A DNA stretch of 64,000 nucleotides, from contig NW_025064880.1 of assembly GCF_019112545.1 (NCBI RefSeq), positions 1,183,719-1,247,718 of the forward strand, written 5' to 3'. Positions 32,911 through 43,999 of this stretch are shown in pieces. The notes below the pieces were generated by a model. It saw only the letters and a program-made list of their open reading frames with translations, ran no database searches and was not told the origin of the DNA. Numbering within the stretch: the first letter of the stretch is position 1; every line of letters starts with the position of its first letter. The DNA is from Guyanagaster necrorhizus. Its lineage: Eukaryota > Basidiomycota > Agaricomycetes > Agaricales > Physalacriaceae. The position numbers and the translations under genes are program-made.

Positions 32911-35753
32911 AATCAGGCGGATCCGGCAATCAACTGCAGTAGTCGAACGCACGTTCCAGAGAGGATTCCGAGGTGGAGACACTATTCAGTTTACCTCGCG
33001 CCACCTTGATCAGCCTCACGCCATTGGGTAGATACACCCATTCCAGCTGTTTCTGGGACAACCGATTCAGTACCCACTCGCGTCAATTACTCCGAGTCCA
33101 GTTTGTTGATCGGCAGGATGTACGAGGTTTTGGGGACTCCGTAATTTGAAAAGGACAAGGTTACCATATAGACCGTAGGGACCTTTATTCATCAGCAAGC
33201 GTTGCGTATACTTATATATACTGAAACGTGCCTGTGCCTGCTTCCTTAACACGAAAAAAGCGGCGAAGGGTGGTCGGTGTATCCACCTTTTGATGTCGCC
33301 ACCGCGTCATGTTCGAGCGGGCTGTCATTCGTCCATCCACAAGGTGGCGGGAGCCAACAATTGTTCCCCCTTCCGCCATATTGTGCTCTTCAAGATCTCC
33401 GAGTGCGTTTGAACTCGAGAACATTGAAAATAAAAATCCAACCCGAGGATACGGTTGACAACGTGTGTCAGCTGCCACCATGTCCCATCCATCTCTTTCC
33501 CAACCGACTTCTTTCAAAAGCCATTCACCGTACACCCCATCACGAGCGTCCCTAAGAACTCTGTCGCATCTCTTACTCTTTGAACTTCTGCCACGAGCTG
33601 CGGCCCCCGTTAACGTTTACTCTCACAGGAAATAACGACATACGTCGTTAAAATTATATGTTCCCTAAAAATAAACAGAATCAGCGCTCTCACAGCCTAT
33701 AGCTATAAGCACGTACGTTCTGATTACAATTTGCAAACCAAAAATGCGGCACCGAAAGACATGAAACGCCACTGGGCTATTTTTGAACGGCTCTTCCTTT
33801 GTCTCGAAACCCCAAGCCCCTTGTCTGTTCAACGGTTTTGCCGCCTTCTGTCCATCCCAATCGAGAAGAGTCGAAAAAAGGATACGGTGGTAGCGGACAT
33901 TTCTTACAATATGAAGCTTGACTTTCATGGCCCGCCTTTACTGAAACGCCCAGATCCATCGCATGTTCGACCTCATGAATATTGCTTGCGGACTTGACTT
34001 CCCAAGTTACTTGAGGGGTCGAACCGGGTACGAGGTAAATGACTAAACCATGCATCAATTTAGGATCATTCATACGTTATCGATGGCTGAGAAGAGACTT
34101 GCGGTGCGGCGATTCGAGGAAGACAACGCAAACACAAGCGCCTTTGTGTTGAAATGAAATCAGTATCGGGCAGAGGAACTCCTGGTGAAAAAAATTGACC
34201 TGGTCATCACCGCTTCTTGGTCAGACAAAGGATAGACTCAATGTCAGAAGGCGTATGACTCCAAGCATCCTTTGTTCACAATCGCTTCGGTGATCTGAGA
34301 TCAACAAGTAAGATATCGGATCTTCGCGAATCCAAACCAGAGGCTATAGATACGATGAAAACGCGCATGTAACACACAATGAACAGGGCCTCATTGTGCA
34401 GGGTGAACCTCAGTTCTTGGAGTCTGTCATGAGATAAACCACATCGGTATCCAGGTATGAATGGACGTCGTCATGGCTCGTGGTTCATAACAAAGGATCT
34501 TCGGAAATTGAATTAACGGCGGTTAAAGCTGGATCTGAGGAGCCAAGACTCATGTTCGTAGACCGGATGGCAGGAAACAATCGATCGTCCGGGAACGAGG
34601 AACAAGATCCGCTACCGAGGGCGTTGGTCAACTGACAAAGAACGCCCTCGGAAGAGACACAAACACGCCAACAGACAAAAAGCGGCCTGATTTCGACACC
34701 ACCGAGCTCAGCAATACTGATTTGCGGACAATTCCAGACCTTCGAGGAGTCTAGCGTTCTGAGTGCCAGGTCGTCGTTTACTGCTGCGACAGCCACTGTA
34801 ACGGTAATACAACATCGTCAGGCACAACTCTCACAATCCGTGTTATTATTTGTCGAAGATGGCCGGTCCATCCCACGACTCGAAAGACTCGGACTGGGAG
34901 TGCTCCTAGTGCTTGGAGGTATGTGAGACACACGTAGAGTGACTCTGGATCCGGCAGCAGTCTTGTAGTATCCCAAATCCAGACACGAGAGGAAGCCGCG
35001 TGGAGATCCTATATGAAATCAGATTCCGAGAAATGGAGGAATATAAGGAGTTGAACATACATCCTTTCCTCCATTGAAGCAGACTATCACGGGATATTCG
35101 CAAGGGGACACGACGATTGTCGGCCTGAAGTGACCGGAGTGCGTTACAGGACAGGCATACGGTCGAGGATTACAAAGACTTGAGATGGAGAAGCGCCTGC
35201 GACCATAAAGGCTGCTGAGAAGAGATGTCGGACTATTTGATGATACTTTGATGACACTGTCAAAACGTCCAATTCGGGCGACGGTCGTAGAAAATAATGA
35301 GACTTTGGTACCAGTTATCTTGCGGAGGAGACGTGTCAGGGGCGAATAATACTGGAAAACAGCTTTATAATGTCCATATTGTTCAGAATCTTGCACGATT
35401 GTTTCTCCACTTGGGAGGTGTTTTTTTACGCTAGGAAAAAATCAGTTCATGTGCTCTAAGAGAACGAAAGGAGCTCACGATATGATGGTATATCTATATA
35501 CGTGGCCTGAATTCTGCTTCGTCAACGCAACTAGGAAGAACCTTGATCCTGACAATGAACGCAACTTGGGAGCGCCAAGAGTCTCGGGGCGATCATCCGG
35601 ACCGAGGACCGAGAATTGCTTCGAGAATTACTTGGTACCGTAATTTTGGATCGTCGACATGAGGATGTTGACTTGTTCTTTGTTCATCTCGAGCCTTTCT
35701 TCTCTGCGCCTAAAAAGACCAGGAAAGCACCATGCCACCATTACTATCCCATC
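32911..35753. other. gene-poor stretch, 2.8 kb
   Basis: Apart from the weak candidate at 34778-35396 I see no supported gene. Open frames at 33212-33555 occur on both strands over the same bases and have no family features. No transposon ends or long repeats recognised. The right end should contain the promoter of the HMG-box gene. Confidence 0.5.
34778..35396 (-). CDS. candidate two-exon gene, unknown
   Basis: A 112-codon open frame (35061-35396) ends at a good GTATGT donor. The intron of 52 nt ends CATATAG, and 75 further open codons follow to TAA at 34778-34780. The joined sequence reads ...PVIVCFNGGKDDLHAASSRV-WIWDTTRLL..., faintly like the end of a WD repeat. There is no ATG in the first frame, so a 5' exon would be needed (GTG at 35394-35396 is the frame opening). 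Codon-level support is weak and it could be chance. Confidence 0.3.
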
Positions 35754-36575
35754 ATGTCTCAGCCTCATATCCCTCGACCTCGGAACGCGTTCATTTTTTT
35801 CCGTTCTCACTACCTTCGGCTGCACAGCGAAGAAGAAAACCAGAACGTCATCTCCTGTGCTGCAGGCCAAGCATGGCACGCTCTGAGCACCGAAGAGCAA
35901 GAGCCGTTTCGCGAACTCGCCAGGAAAGAGAGGGAGCGTTACCAGGACGAGTATCCGTGGTATAAGTACGCGCCAGGAAAGGGGAGTGGCGGGGGATCAG
36001 GAGGAACGAGGAGGAGGAGCGGGAGTGCTGGAGAGCCTACAAGCAGGGCAAGAAAGTCGACATCTTCCCACTACCAGTCACCGACGCCATCATTAACGTC
36101 ATCAGCCTCGTCAACAACTACCCCGCCACCCCGCACACCGTCACCGTCGAGCGCGCCCTCTGTCCCGTTGCTTCCGCCATCCTCGCCCTTAGCGCCGCGT
36201 ACCGTCAATAGAAGTGCGCGTGGCCTCGTCACTCCCTCGTCCGTTGCCATGGTCATGCGCGGTTCTCTATCCAAGCCCAAGCGCATCGTACCATCCGTGT
36301 ACAAGTTCCCTCCGATCGCACCCCTTCCACCTCCATCGACTTACGAGACCGCACATGACGACTGGACTCCTGGGTATGAATCGTCGCTCACGATGCCCCT
36401 CAATTTTGATTATGATGTCGAAATAGATGACATGGCGACATCAATTGACTGGAACCACCTGGAGTCGCCGTACGTGTTTGGGGAGGAACCGCGTCCCTCC
36501 ACGTCGAAGGAGTCTGCAGAAAAGGTCGTGGTGCCTGTGTCGCTGAAAGAAAATGGCATGGACATTTCCATCTGA
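35754..36575 (+). CDS. HMG-box (MATA_HMG-type) transcription factor, 273 aa
   Basis: The HMG box starts almost at the N-terminus: HIPRPRNAFIFFRSHYLRL, QNVISCAAGQAWHALSTEEQ, PFRELARKERERYQDEYPWYKY. The R-P-x-N-A-F-I pattern is that of sequence-specific fungal HMG proteins (mating-type, Ste11-like regulators), which bind bent AT-rich sites. The rest is Ser/Pro/Thr-rich with Gly/Arg near the box (GKGSGGGSGGTRRRSG) and an acidic stretch DYDVEIDDMATSID that may activate transcription. Single exon; ATG 35754 is the first in frame (the open frame extends upstream only from TTG). Nothing around it looks like a mating-type locus, so a general developmental regulator is more likely. Confidence 0.85.
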   Translation: MSQPHIPRPRNAFIFFRSHYLRLHSEEENQNVISCAAGQAWHALSTEEQEPFRELARKERERYQDEYPWYKYAPGKGSGGGSGGTRRRSGSAGEPTSRARKSTSSHYQSPTPSLTSSASSTTTPPPRTPSPSSAPSVPLLPPSSPLAPRTVNRSARGLVTPSSVAMVMRGSLSKPKRIVPSVYKFPPIAPLPPPSTYETAHDDWTPGYESSLTMPLNFDYDVEIDDMATSIDWNHLESPYVFGEEPRPSTSKESAEKVVVPVSLKENGMDISI

Positions 36576-37127
36576 GCATATAAAATAGCCTAAATAGCCG
36601 GCTTCTGATACATAATGACGTGACTATAAATAGCCCCAAATATATATTGTAACACTACATGATATCGTACATACCATCGTCTAGATAATAGTTACTGTAC
36701 ATTTATTACGGCCTTAAACACAAACATTTGGAATCATGGGCCCTGGGACTCACCTTTAGAAGACCGAACTTAACCATTCTGAATCTGATTCAAGGTTGGA
36801 AGTGTCCGGGCTCGCAAATCCAAGTTGGAACGGGGTATTCAAGACTGGATGAGCAAGATACTGAAGGCACACTCATATTAAGGTCGTGTCAAGCTCGCAG
36901 CGTTCACTTTCAATACTACTGTGATGCTTGTCGCGTCTGACTGACCTTGCTCGACCGTGACGGCCTTCATGTTTCGTCGCAGGGCCATCTCCAACGGTTC
37001 GTCGACTTGACGTAGGGTAATATACTCGCTGGGAGGTCTTTTATCGTATAGGTATCGTAGAGACATCTAAAATAAATACTTTCTATTATTACATTCTCAT
37101 GTATCCGTGTGTTCATCATCATTCAGT
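36576..37127. other. intergenic, convergent 3' flanks
   Basis: 550 bp of mostly AT-rich sequence between the HMG-box gene and the seven-TM gene. No gene recognised. Confidence 0.55.
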
Positions 37128-38507
37128 TCAAGGCCTGGGAATCAGATCATTAGACTTCGCATCAATCACCAAAACGCCTGTTTCGAGATCTTCGTGATGC
37201 GAGGTATATGTCGTTTGCTGGATTTCAATCTTCACGGGAACGGTACCTATATGATAATCTGTCCCTGCACCTCTCTGTCCATACTGCGTGTCCTGAAAAG
37301 TCTCGATGGCAACGTCAAGTGTTGATCTTAAGCCAACAAGAGCTATGATGAGTGTAGGATAGATAGCCTGTCAACGGCATAAGCGTCACACAACTAGCAC
37401 CTGATGACAACTCACAGTTAGTTGGGAGAGCATATATATCACGATATATGCCCCCTTGTTCCCACAAAGAGTAACGATGATCGCAATTAACTGCCTTTCG
37501 ATTAGATTCTCCATAAGGAGAAAACGACAAAAAGAGCGTACCCAGGTGCAGGAATAAAAAATACCTGATTCAATCAAGAGCGCGAGGATACCGTTCTGCC
37601 GACGAAAGCGGGCCATGATAGCCTCACCGGTTATGGTACGGATAACTTTGTTATGGGACCTTTGATGAGGATGTTAGTGAGGAAGAAATTCTGCAAATCG
37701 AGCAAGACGACAAACCATGCGCGATAAGCAATAAGGGATGTCGCCCAAACGTTCGTTGCCATTGTCGACAGGATGAACATGAGCTCCCAGATATGTAAAC
37801 TGGGATTCTCAAATACGCTGACTGACTTTGGAGCAGTGGCAAAGGCGAAGGTTACTCCGATACCGGCTCCTATACAAACCATGAGCGCATGTATTACAAC
37901 TCAGACAAGCCAATTTGCTCACCAAGTGTTACCAGAAGGAATATTACAGACGCGAAGAGGATCCATCGTTTACGATTCCACAAGACCCATGCCCTCCAAA
38001 TCACAACACCATCTCCGAGGACAAACTGTCGAAGAATCAGCATCTGAAAAAAAAAACTAGACATCACACATGCATTCATGTTTTCTAGAGACAGCTGCGT
38101 GCAGATCCAAGGAGAGGCACTGTCCTCGAACGCGGTTGGATCTTCTACGCCATGTTCCCGGAAGATCGCCTGGTAGTTTTGACTAAAGCTAACCGCCAAG
38201 TGCGATGTTGCCAAGCTCCACATGATGGTGTTCAAGGCTATCATGATTTTCACCACCTTGGTCTTCTGCCTTTTGAATCTGCCGTGACGAAACAGTGTCT
38301 GTCAGTGCCGCACTTCCCTTTTCATGGACGGAACGCACATCAAAAGGTAGAGAGAGCTCGCAAATAGACATGTATACATTCCTGCAGAAAAAGGATTGTT
38401 CAACTGCTAAGAACACGGCTGAGATGAGACGAGTACTTACCATAGAGAAGTATCTCGACTTGAAGGGCGATGAAAAATGCTTCAAGAGGAGGAGGAGATT
38501 TTGACAT
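37128..38507 (-). CDS. seven-TM integral membrane protein (agaricomycete-type receptor-like family)
   Basis: ATG 38505-38507 opens MSKSPPPLEAFFIALQVEILL (TM1). A GTAAGT/GCAG intron is followed by GMYTCLFASSLYLL, a 58-nt intron, IFKRQKTKVVKIMIALNTIMW (TM2 region), then SLATSHLAVSFSQNY. Later: FVLGDGVVIWRAWVLW and RKRWILFASVIFLLVTL, IGVTFAFATAP, LHIWELMFILSTMATNVWATS with LIAYRAW, NGILALLIESGIFYSCTW, and IYPTLIIALVGLRSTLDVAIE. The hydrophilic tail ends DAKSNDLIPRP (TGA at 37128). The G-D-x-V-V-x-W-R-A-W signature and overall order match a large family of unknown function that is expanded in mushroom fungi. The poly-T/poly-A tract at about 38047-38056 falls inside a frame that reads through, so no intron is needed there. 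Probably plasma membrane. Confidence 0.82.
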
Positions 38508-39279
38508 CTCTGGAAGGTGGCAGGAGGCTGCGACCTAACGCAAGAAACTGAAATATATATGAGTAAGGTAAATCGGAGCAAGCGTGGAAAGCACGGAACC
38601 AGGGTAGTGTCTATCATCATCAAAAGGTGCTGATGTCCTGTCACCATGACTTAAGCAACTCCAAACTCGAGTCATATTCGTATGAGAACTCAAAAGCGCC
38701 CCACCCCCTTCCACTGAGAAATCGTTTCGAGCGCAGACCATTTCGGCGACGAGTGCATGAACTCTCCTTTCAACGTCGATGTTCATATCCACAGAATATG
38801 GACGACCACCACTATCAAGGTTACCAGCTGAAACATGTCAAGTCCAAACATGGACCGTTTTCCTACTGGGGCTGTGATACAAAGATTAGCGTGGGATACA
38901 GAACACAAGGAGAGGTCAGGGTGAGATGACTGTCGGACTGTCGATGATAGGAGCATGGTTGTGCACGGGTGAAGCAGATAGATAAACGTCGCTTTTCACG
39001 AGCAGCGCCAAAATTCAGATGAAGATACTATTGCAGAAGAAAATGTGGAGAAGGGCCGGGCGGGTGCGATGTCTTCATAAACAAGCTGATTCCGAAGAGT
39101 ACGGTGCCACGAATAAGGTGGCAAAGCGCACCATGAGGCCTTCGGAGGCCTCGTTCTGAGGCTTGCATCAAGCCAAGTAGTAGGAAAACCTCACACATTG
39201 ATGCGAGTTACATAAGATAGAATTTCTGAGTTGGGGGTTTGTCGGATTGTTGTAATCAGCCCCTGGCTTGAAATTACGA
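38508..39279. other. intergenic, upstream of two divergent accessory genes
   Basis: About 770 bp. Small imperfect palindrome GGCCTTCGGAGGCCTCGTTCTGAGGC near 39139-39164. No gene recognised. Confidence 0.5.
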
Positions 39280-40156
39280 TGGATTGGTCGCACCGATCAT
39301 TCCAGTAGCATCGACCTTGAACATCACGCTGGACAGCGTTCCTGTACTAGCCTTCCAAAACACGTCGGTAACCTTACATAGTGCGCAATTCGATCCTTTT
39401 GACTTCGTTCTTGGTGCATCCACAAACAACATTAACGAGTCGGTGATGGTCGCAACGACGATTCAGGTCGTGGCGAATTTCACAGCAGACCGAATCGTCG
39501 ACATGACCTTTAATTATACAAGTCCCTCTACAAAGGACTGTACTCGGATCGCTTGGCTTCTTGAGGCAGAGTACGTTTCTGATAATACTGCACCGTTCCT
39601 CCTTTCCATAAACTATGATAAGCCCTCGTAATCGGTTTGCTGAGAGCGAGTCGTTCACAGTGACTGCATCAGCGAAAGCGAATCGCTCGTTATGGTACCC
39701 CTTCAACATCAGTATCACGGTGTGCTGGTGCCGCAGTGATTAGCCCTCTTTCCCCAGTAGTCCTGTAACATGTTTTTCACAGAAGCATTCCCGTTTCAAG
39801 TTGGCCGACAGCATCCAATAGACCCGCATCACGGGCACGATTGTAAGCTCGGTCCTTGGCTTGCTTGCACTTTGGTGCATGGTTTCCGCGTCTATAGTAT
39901 ATGCCATGGTTTGGCGATGACGGAGGTCAAAGGCAGCCACGCACAGCCCAGCGCGTACTCTGACTCCGTTCCCACTGAAGACGAGTTTCCATCAAGAATG
40001 CGAGATTAAAGCCCAAGAACCTCTGTCGGAAGATTCAAAGGGAGAGGATGCGAGGATGCCAGGCATGGAGGGTGGATACGGAAGTTCGCCTCCACCATCG
40101 TACAGGTCTGCCTTTAGTGCTTCCTCTTCCGACGTCCACGCTGGCGGCAGATCTTA
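39280..40156 (+). pseudogene. membrane-anchored Thr/Ser-rich secreted protein, copy 1 (probably decayed)
   Basis: The extracellular block reads STLNITLDSVPVLAFQNTS, FDPFDFVLGAS, ESVMVATTIQVVANFT, DMTFNYTSP (39300-39570), followed by a GTACGT donor and a SESFTVTASAKA-like piece. Around 39830-39910 a TM-like segment (GTIVSSVLGLLALWCMVSAS in one frame) and near 40090-40156 a tail G-GYGSSPPPSYRSAFSASSS ending TAA fit the family's TM and cytoplasmic tail. I could not find a signal-peptide exon or join these blocks without frame problems. It may be a gene with introns I failed to place, or a pseudogene. Same family type as the fragment at 12.5-13.0 kb. Confidence 0.5.
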
Positions 40157-40389
40157 AATGTGATGTGCGATCTTTGTGTGGACTTTACCGATCAGATTCG
40201 TTGGTTGTTCGATTTTGACTGTTTACTACCATCTTGTCCGGTCAAGATTATCGCGAGGCCATTCAAGGTCTCCCACCTAGTTATCGACTTCACATGTCTT
40301 TTTCATTCTTCCAATTGTAAGTTATGTCTATTTTCGGTTCTTCTGGATGCACTGGTTCTGAATATTGCTAGGTGTATCTTCATTCCACT

Positions 40390-40640
40390 AGTGTTGTCCT
40401 TAAATGTCACGCTGGACAGCACTCCAGCAGCCGTCGATATACTTGCGCAGGGCGCAATACGATCCCTTTGACTTCGTTCTTGGTCCATTCCCGCACTCCA
40501 TGATGGTAGCAACGACGGTCGTGGCAATTTCACAATAGACCAAAGTATTGACATGACCTTCAATTGTACGAGTTTGTCTAAACAAGACTGTTGATCACTC
40601 AGGTTCCTGACATTGGGTACGTTTCTCCTCATACCTCTTT
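40390..40640 (+). pseudogene. duplicate fragment of the 39.3-kb extracellular block, copy 2
   Basis: Clearly related at the DNA level to 39.31-39.57 kb: shared runs CACGCTGGACAGC, TTTGACTTCGTTCTTGGT and GACATGACCTT, with the same order and spacing apart from indels. Copy 2 has frame changes and in-frame stops (e.g. TTTCACAATAGACC where copy 1 has TTTCACAGCAGACC), so it is non-functional. Confidence 0.8.
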
Positions 40641-41447
40641 CTCATAAGCTATTTCAGGCCATATTTTTAATTTTGCTGAAAGTGAGCCGTTTTCAGTGAT
40701 AAGCAGAACGGGTACGCCGAGTCCCAAGTCGTCGGTGTCCAAGCCGACGCTTTCCACCCGGTCCCACTTTGTCAGTTTCAGGGTGTGTGCTGTTGTAGCT
40801 CCCTGTCCTCATGACGAATGATTCCTCAGAGAACTGTAATCGACAACCAAAGCTATACCCTCAGATGCAATCATGGGCGCCTCATCTGCACTTTTTTTTT
40901 TCCCTTCTCGTGTTCTGGCGACCACGCCGCAGACCTTTCAAAGACCACTCAGTCGCCGGACAGTAGGTCTCCAAATGATTCACGAGTAGGTAGCAGCTCC
41001 CATTATTTAAGGCGGCAGGCCAGCCGGAGAATAACATGAAACTCGTAGGAGTATGTACTTTGGAAGCAGATATTAGGTGCCAACTCTGTTAAGGACTGGA
41101 AGATCAGTGAACCCCGAGAAGAAAATGAGAGCCGCAAAGTGGGATATTGAGAACTGCAACGTGAAAAGTGATGTTCCCTGGAAGGACACGGTAAGGGAAC
41201 ACTCGGATACGTTCTGAAAGAACCACGGGGAGTATTGTCATGAGTCTTGTCGAGAGAGGCAGCTGTCGTGTTCGATACTGATAGAGCGTGCGCTTGCCAA
41301 TCATTGCAAGACGGCAATTCCCCGCCGGTCGAATCATAATTTGAATCTGCCACCAGGTGGTTGGTTGTCGTCGTGCATGGCAACCTACATTCCTTGTTTT
41401 TGAAAAAAAAAAAAAATCTTTTTCTGTATTTCTAGAACGGAACAGCG

Positions 41448-43349
41448 ATGCAGGCCGATGATACCCTGGAGGTGTACGAGACTATCGCGGACGTGGACAG
41501 GGATGTGAACTGGTGAGATCTTCTCTATTATTATCAGGGTGAGTTATTGAGGCGACGTCGGGCAGGATGTTGTGCAAGTATACCGTAAGTCGTAGACGCC
41601 ACCGCCGGTTGCCATGTCGCTGACCATTTTTTTGTACTACAGCCCCACTTGTTATACCTCTCTGCGTACGGCACCGGTGGCCTCTCTGAACTCAAAGCGC
41701 ACTTGCACGACAGCGACGGGATAGGAATCGCATTCTACCGAGAGGAAAAGGCCAAGCCTGGGTTCGCGGTTATCAATTATATTTCGGGTGGTGTGGAGGA
41801 CTGGCGTCGAGGTGAGTTGCTGCTGCGGGTTGTTTTTATGCGACGGCTGACGGAGAATTGCAGAGAAAGCGCTGATAGAGTCGAGCCGGGTGGCAGAACG
41901 GTTTACCAAGGTAAGCTAAGGCTATGCTAGTACAAGTATAACTTAATTGTGCTTAGACTGCACACGGGACGTTGACCATTGACCATCTTGCAAACCTTAC
42001 TCCGACTTCAATCCACCAAGCAATCTTTCATTCTCCACTCGTAATACGAGAACCAACTGATATCGCGCCCAAGCTGGAACCAATGCTACGGTCGTTTACC
42101 GAGAGCTATCCCCCGCACAGTGCTGTGCCGGTGCAGAAGACGGGGAGTATGTTTTCTGGGCTCAGTTTGTTGAGGAGGAAAGGGAGGAAGGGCAGCCACA
42201 GCATCGATGATGATCTCCCGCCGCCAATCCCGCCCAAAGATAAGCCCCCACCGCCCAACTACCGATTCCACCTCCCACAGACACAAAGTTACTCCCTCGG
42301 CGTCGCCTCCCGCTCACGGATCGATATGCCGGAACGACGGAGGAGCGTATCCGAGTTTGCCATCATCTCACACCACGACCATTCCTGCTCCGAGTCTGAT
42401 GAATCGTCAGTCATGGTCGAGCGGCCGGCGAGTCCCATCGTACAAATGCCACTTGCGGGAAAGTGGAACCCTGCAGAGACGACAGTGATTGCGGACCCTG
42501 CTGAGCGGGCGCGCAGGAGGCTGGTGGCACGGAGGCAGCGGGAGGAGGAGGAGGCAGATGCGGCGCGGGAGGAGGAGCAGCGGCAGGCGGAGATACGTCG
42601 GGCCAAGGAGGAGCAGAGGCGCGTGGAGGAGCAGGAGGAAAGGGAGCGGCGTGCGAGGATTGAGCGGGATATGCGCATGAGCACATTGGCGAGACGGCGC
42701 AAGAAGGAGGCGGAAGAGCGGGCCGAGGAGGAGAAGAAGCGCGAGTTGGCGGAGAGGCGCGTACGGGAAAGGGAGAAAAGGGTCGAGGAGCATCGCCGTC
42801 TGGAGCAGTGGCGGACTGAACAGACGAGGATCAAGGAGGAGGGGCTCAGGAGAGAAGAAGCAGAGAGGATCAAGGAGCGGGACGAACGCAACAAGAGGGT
42901 CGAGCAGATGGCGGCCCGAGTAAAGCGGGACAACACCATGCTCACCGGCTGGGCTACCATCCAGATCAACGACTCCCTTGTCTGGCGAAGAAGGTACTAC
43001 AAGTTTATCGGTGATACCATGTTTTTCTACCGCAGTCCCAAGGTAAGCAAGCAACCACCCCATTTCTCTAATTCACATTCTCATGAGATCAGGACATGAA
43101 CCAGGTCATTGATCAGATCCAAGTACGCGGAAGGCTCAATGGACTAAAAGAATGGAACGACGGATACGAAGAACTCAAAGCTATACCCAACTCTTTTGCC
43201 ATCGAATTCAAGGACCAACGTGGGCCCTGTGCGATGTTTTGTGATACCGAGGAAGAAAAGGTTCGTGTCTCGTTGCTGTCTTTTGCGACCTTGCTGAACT
43301 ATCCCAGGACAAACTGTTGGGTGTTTTGCATTATACGGCAGGACTGTGA
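41448..43349 (+). CDS. ADF-H domain + PH domain protein, 531 aa
   Basis: Exons 41448-41512, 41566-41584, 41643-41811, 41864-41910, 41957-43042, 43093-43260 and 43308-43349 sum to 1596 nt. Residues 1-130 match an ADF/cofilin-homology domain of the coactosin/drebrin type (LEVYETIADVDRDVNWM, YTPHLLYLSAYGTGGLSELK, IAFYREEKAKPGFAVI, HGTLTIDHLANLTP). A Pro-rich segment (PPPIPPKDKPPPPNY) could bind SH3 domains. A long charged helix, Glu/Arg-rich (about 190-330), follows. The C-terminal PH domain runs MLTGWATIQINDSLVWRRRYYK-FIGDTMFFYRS to CDTEEEKDKLLGVLHYTAG. Likely links actin to membrane phosphoinositides in the cortex. An acceptor-like TTTCTAG lies 14 bp before the ATG, so a further 5' exon is possible. 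Confidence 0.88.
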
Positions 43350-43999
43350 TTGCTTGTCGTTTCTTATCATCTATATACCTCATACCTATGCACTGTATAT
43401 CATCATCGCTCTCTCTTATATGACATTCCTCTGCACTGATTGCAAAGACAACAACCATACAGGGAAGGAAGCAAAAGGTAATCACTGCTGGGGCTAGGGC
43501 TAGTAGGTTTTTAGCATGGAAAAAGATGAGAAAATGTTGTGACTTTTTTCTGGACATTTTTGTATGATGTATATCATCAGCTCTCTCCTTATCCGAACTT
43601 GTCTGTTCGTCAGATGTACAGATTTCTCGTAAATTCACTTTATTTAAATAATACGAATTAATATTCTGACACGAAAATAGACAGCATACAGATATCCAAA
43701 AGCACAAAGCGAGGATATACATCAACGACAATAGATAGTTGCTAGATAGCGAAACGACAAAAACAGAAGACAAAGCAAAACGTATAGTAGCAGTGGAGTA
43801 CATTTGGGATTTCGAGTCTAGTTTGAACTCGAGGTAGATGCCGATAGGAAAAACAGTAAGAAGCGATGATGAAATAAAAGAAAGGAAAAAAGTGAATCGA
43901 CGTGAAGAAAATGATCATGGCGGTCATGAATCGTAGTCTCAGTGGACTATCGGTGGTACTTAGGCGGCCTGATGGCAATAGGTGGCTAGGCGGAAGGGC
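43350..43999. other. intergenic, convergent 3' flanks
   Basis: 650 bp, AT-rich, between two convergent genes. A long open frame on the minus strand (43144-43803) overlaps the end of the ADF-H/PH gene and is a shadow. No gene. Confidence 0.6.

Noticed and set aside
33212..33555. Overlapping open frames on both strands
   Set aside because: Neither strand shows splice-linked continuation or recognisable motifs.
35754..36575. Mating-type locus suggested by the HMG box
   Set aside because: No homeodomain, pheromone, pheromone-receptor or MIP-type neighbour is visible, and HMG-box regulators are common outside mating loci.
37894..38256. Poly-T/poly-A tract near 38047-38056 taken as an intron end in the seven-TM gene
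   Set aside because: The frame reads straight through it into the conserved LRQFVLGDGVVIWRAW segment, and no donor at a reasonable distance keeps frame.
42289..43063. Long minus-strand frames (over 200 codons) opposite the ADF-H/PH gene
   Set aside because: They mirror the Glu/Arg-rich helix repeat on the plus strand; Ser/Arg/Leu-biased composition is typical of an antisense shadow.
43144..43803. 219-codon minus-strand frame with hydrophobic segments
   Set aside because: It overlaps the verified last exons of the ADF-H/PH gene on the other strand and then runs into AT-rich 3' sequence; no family features.
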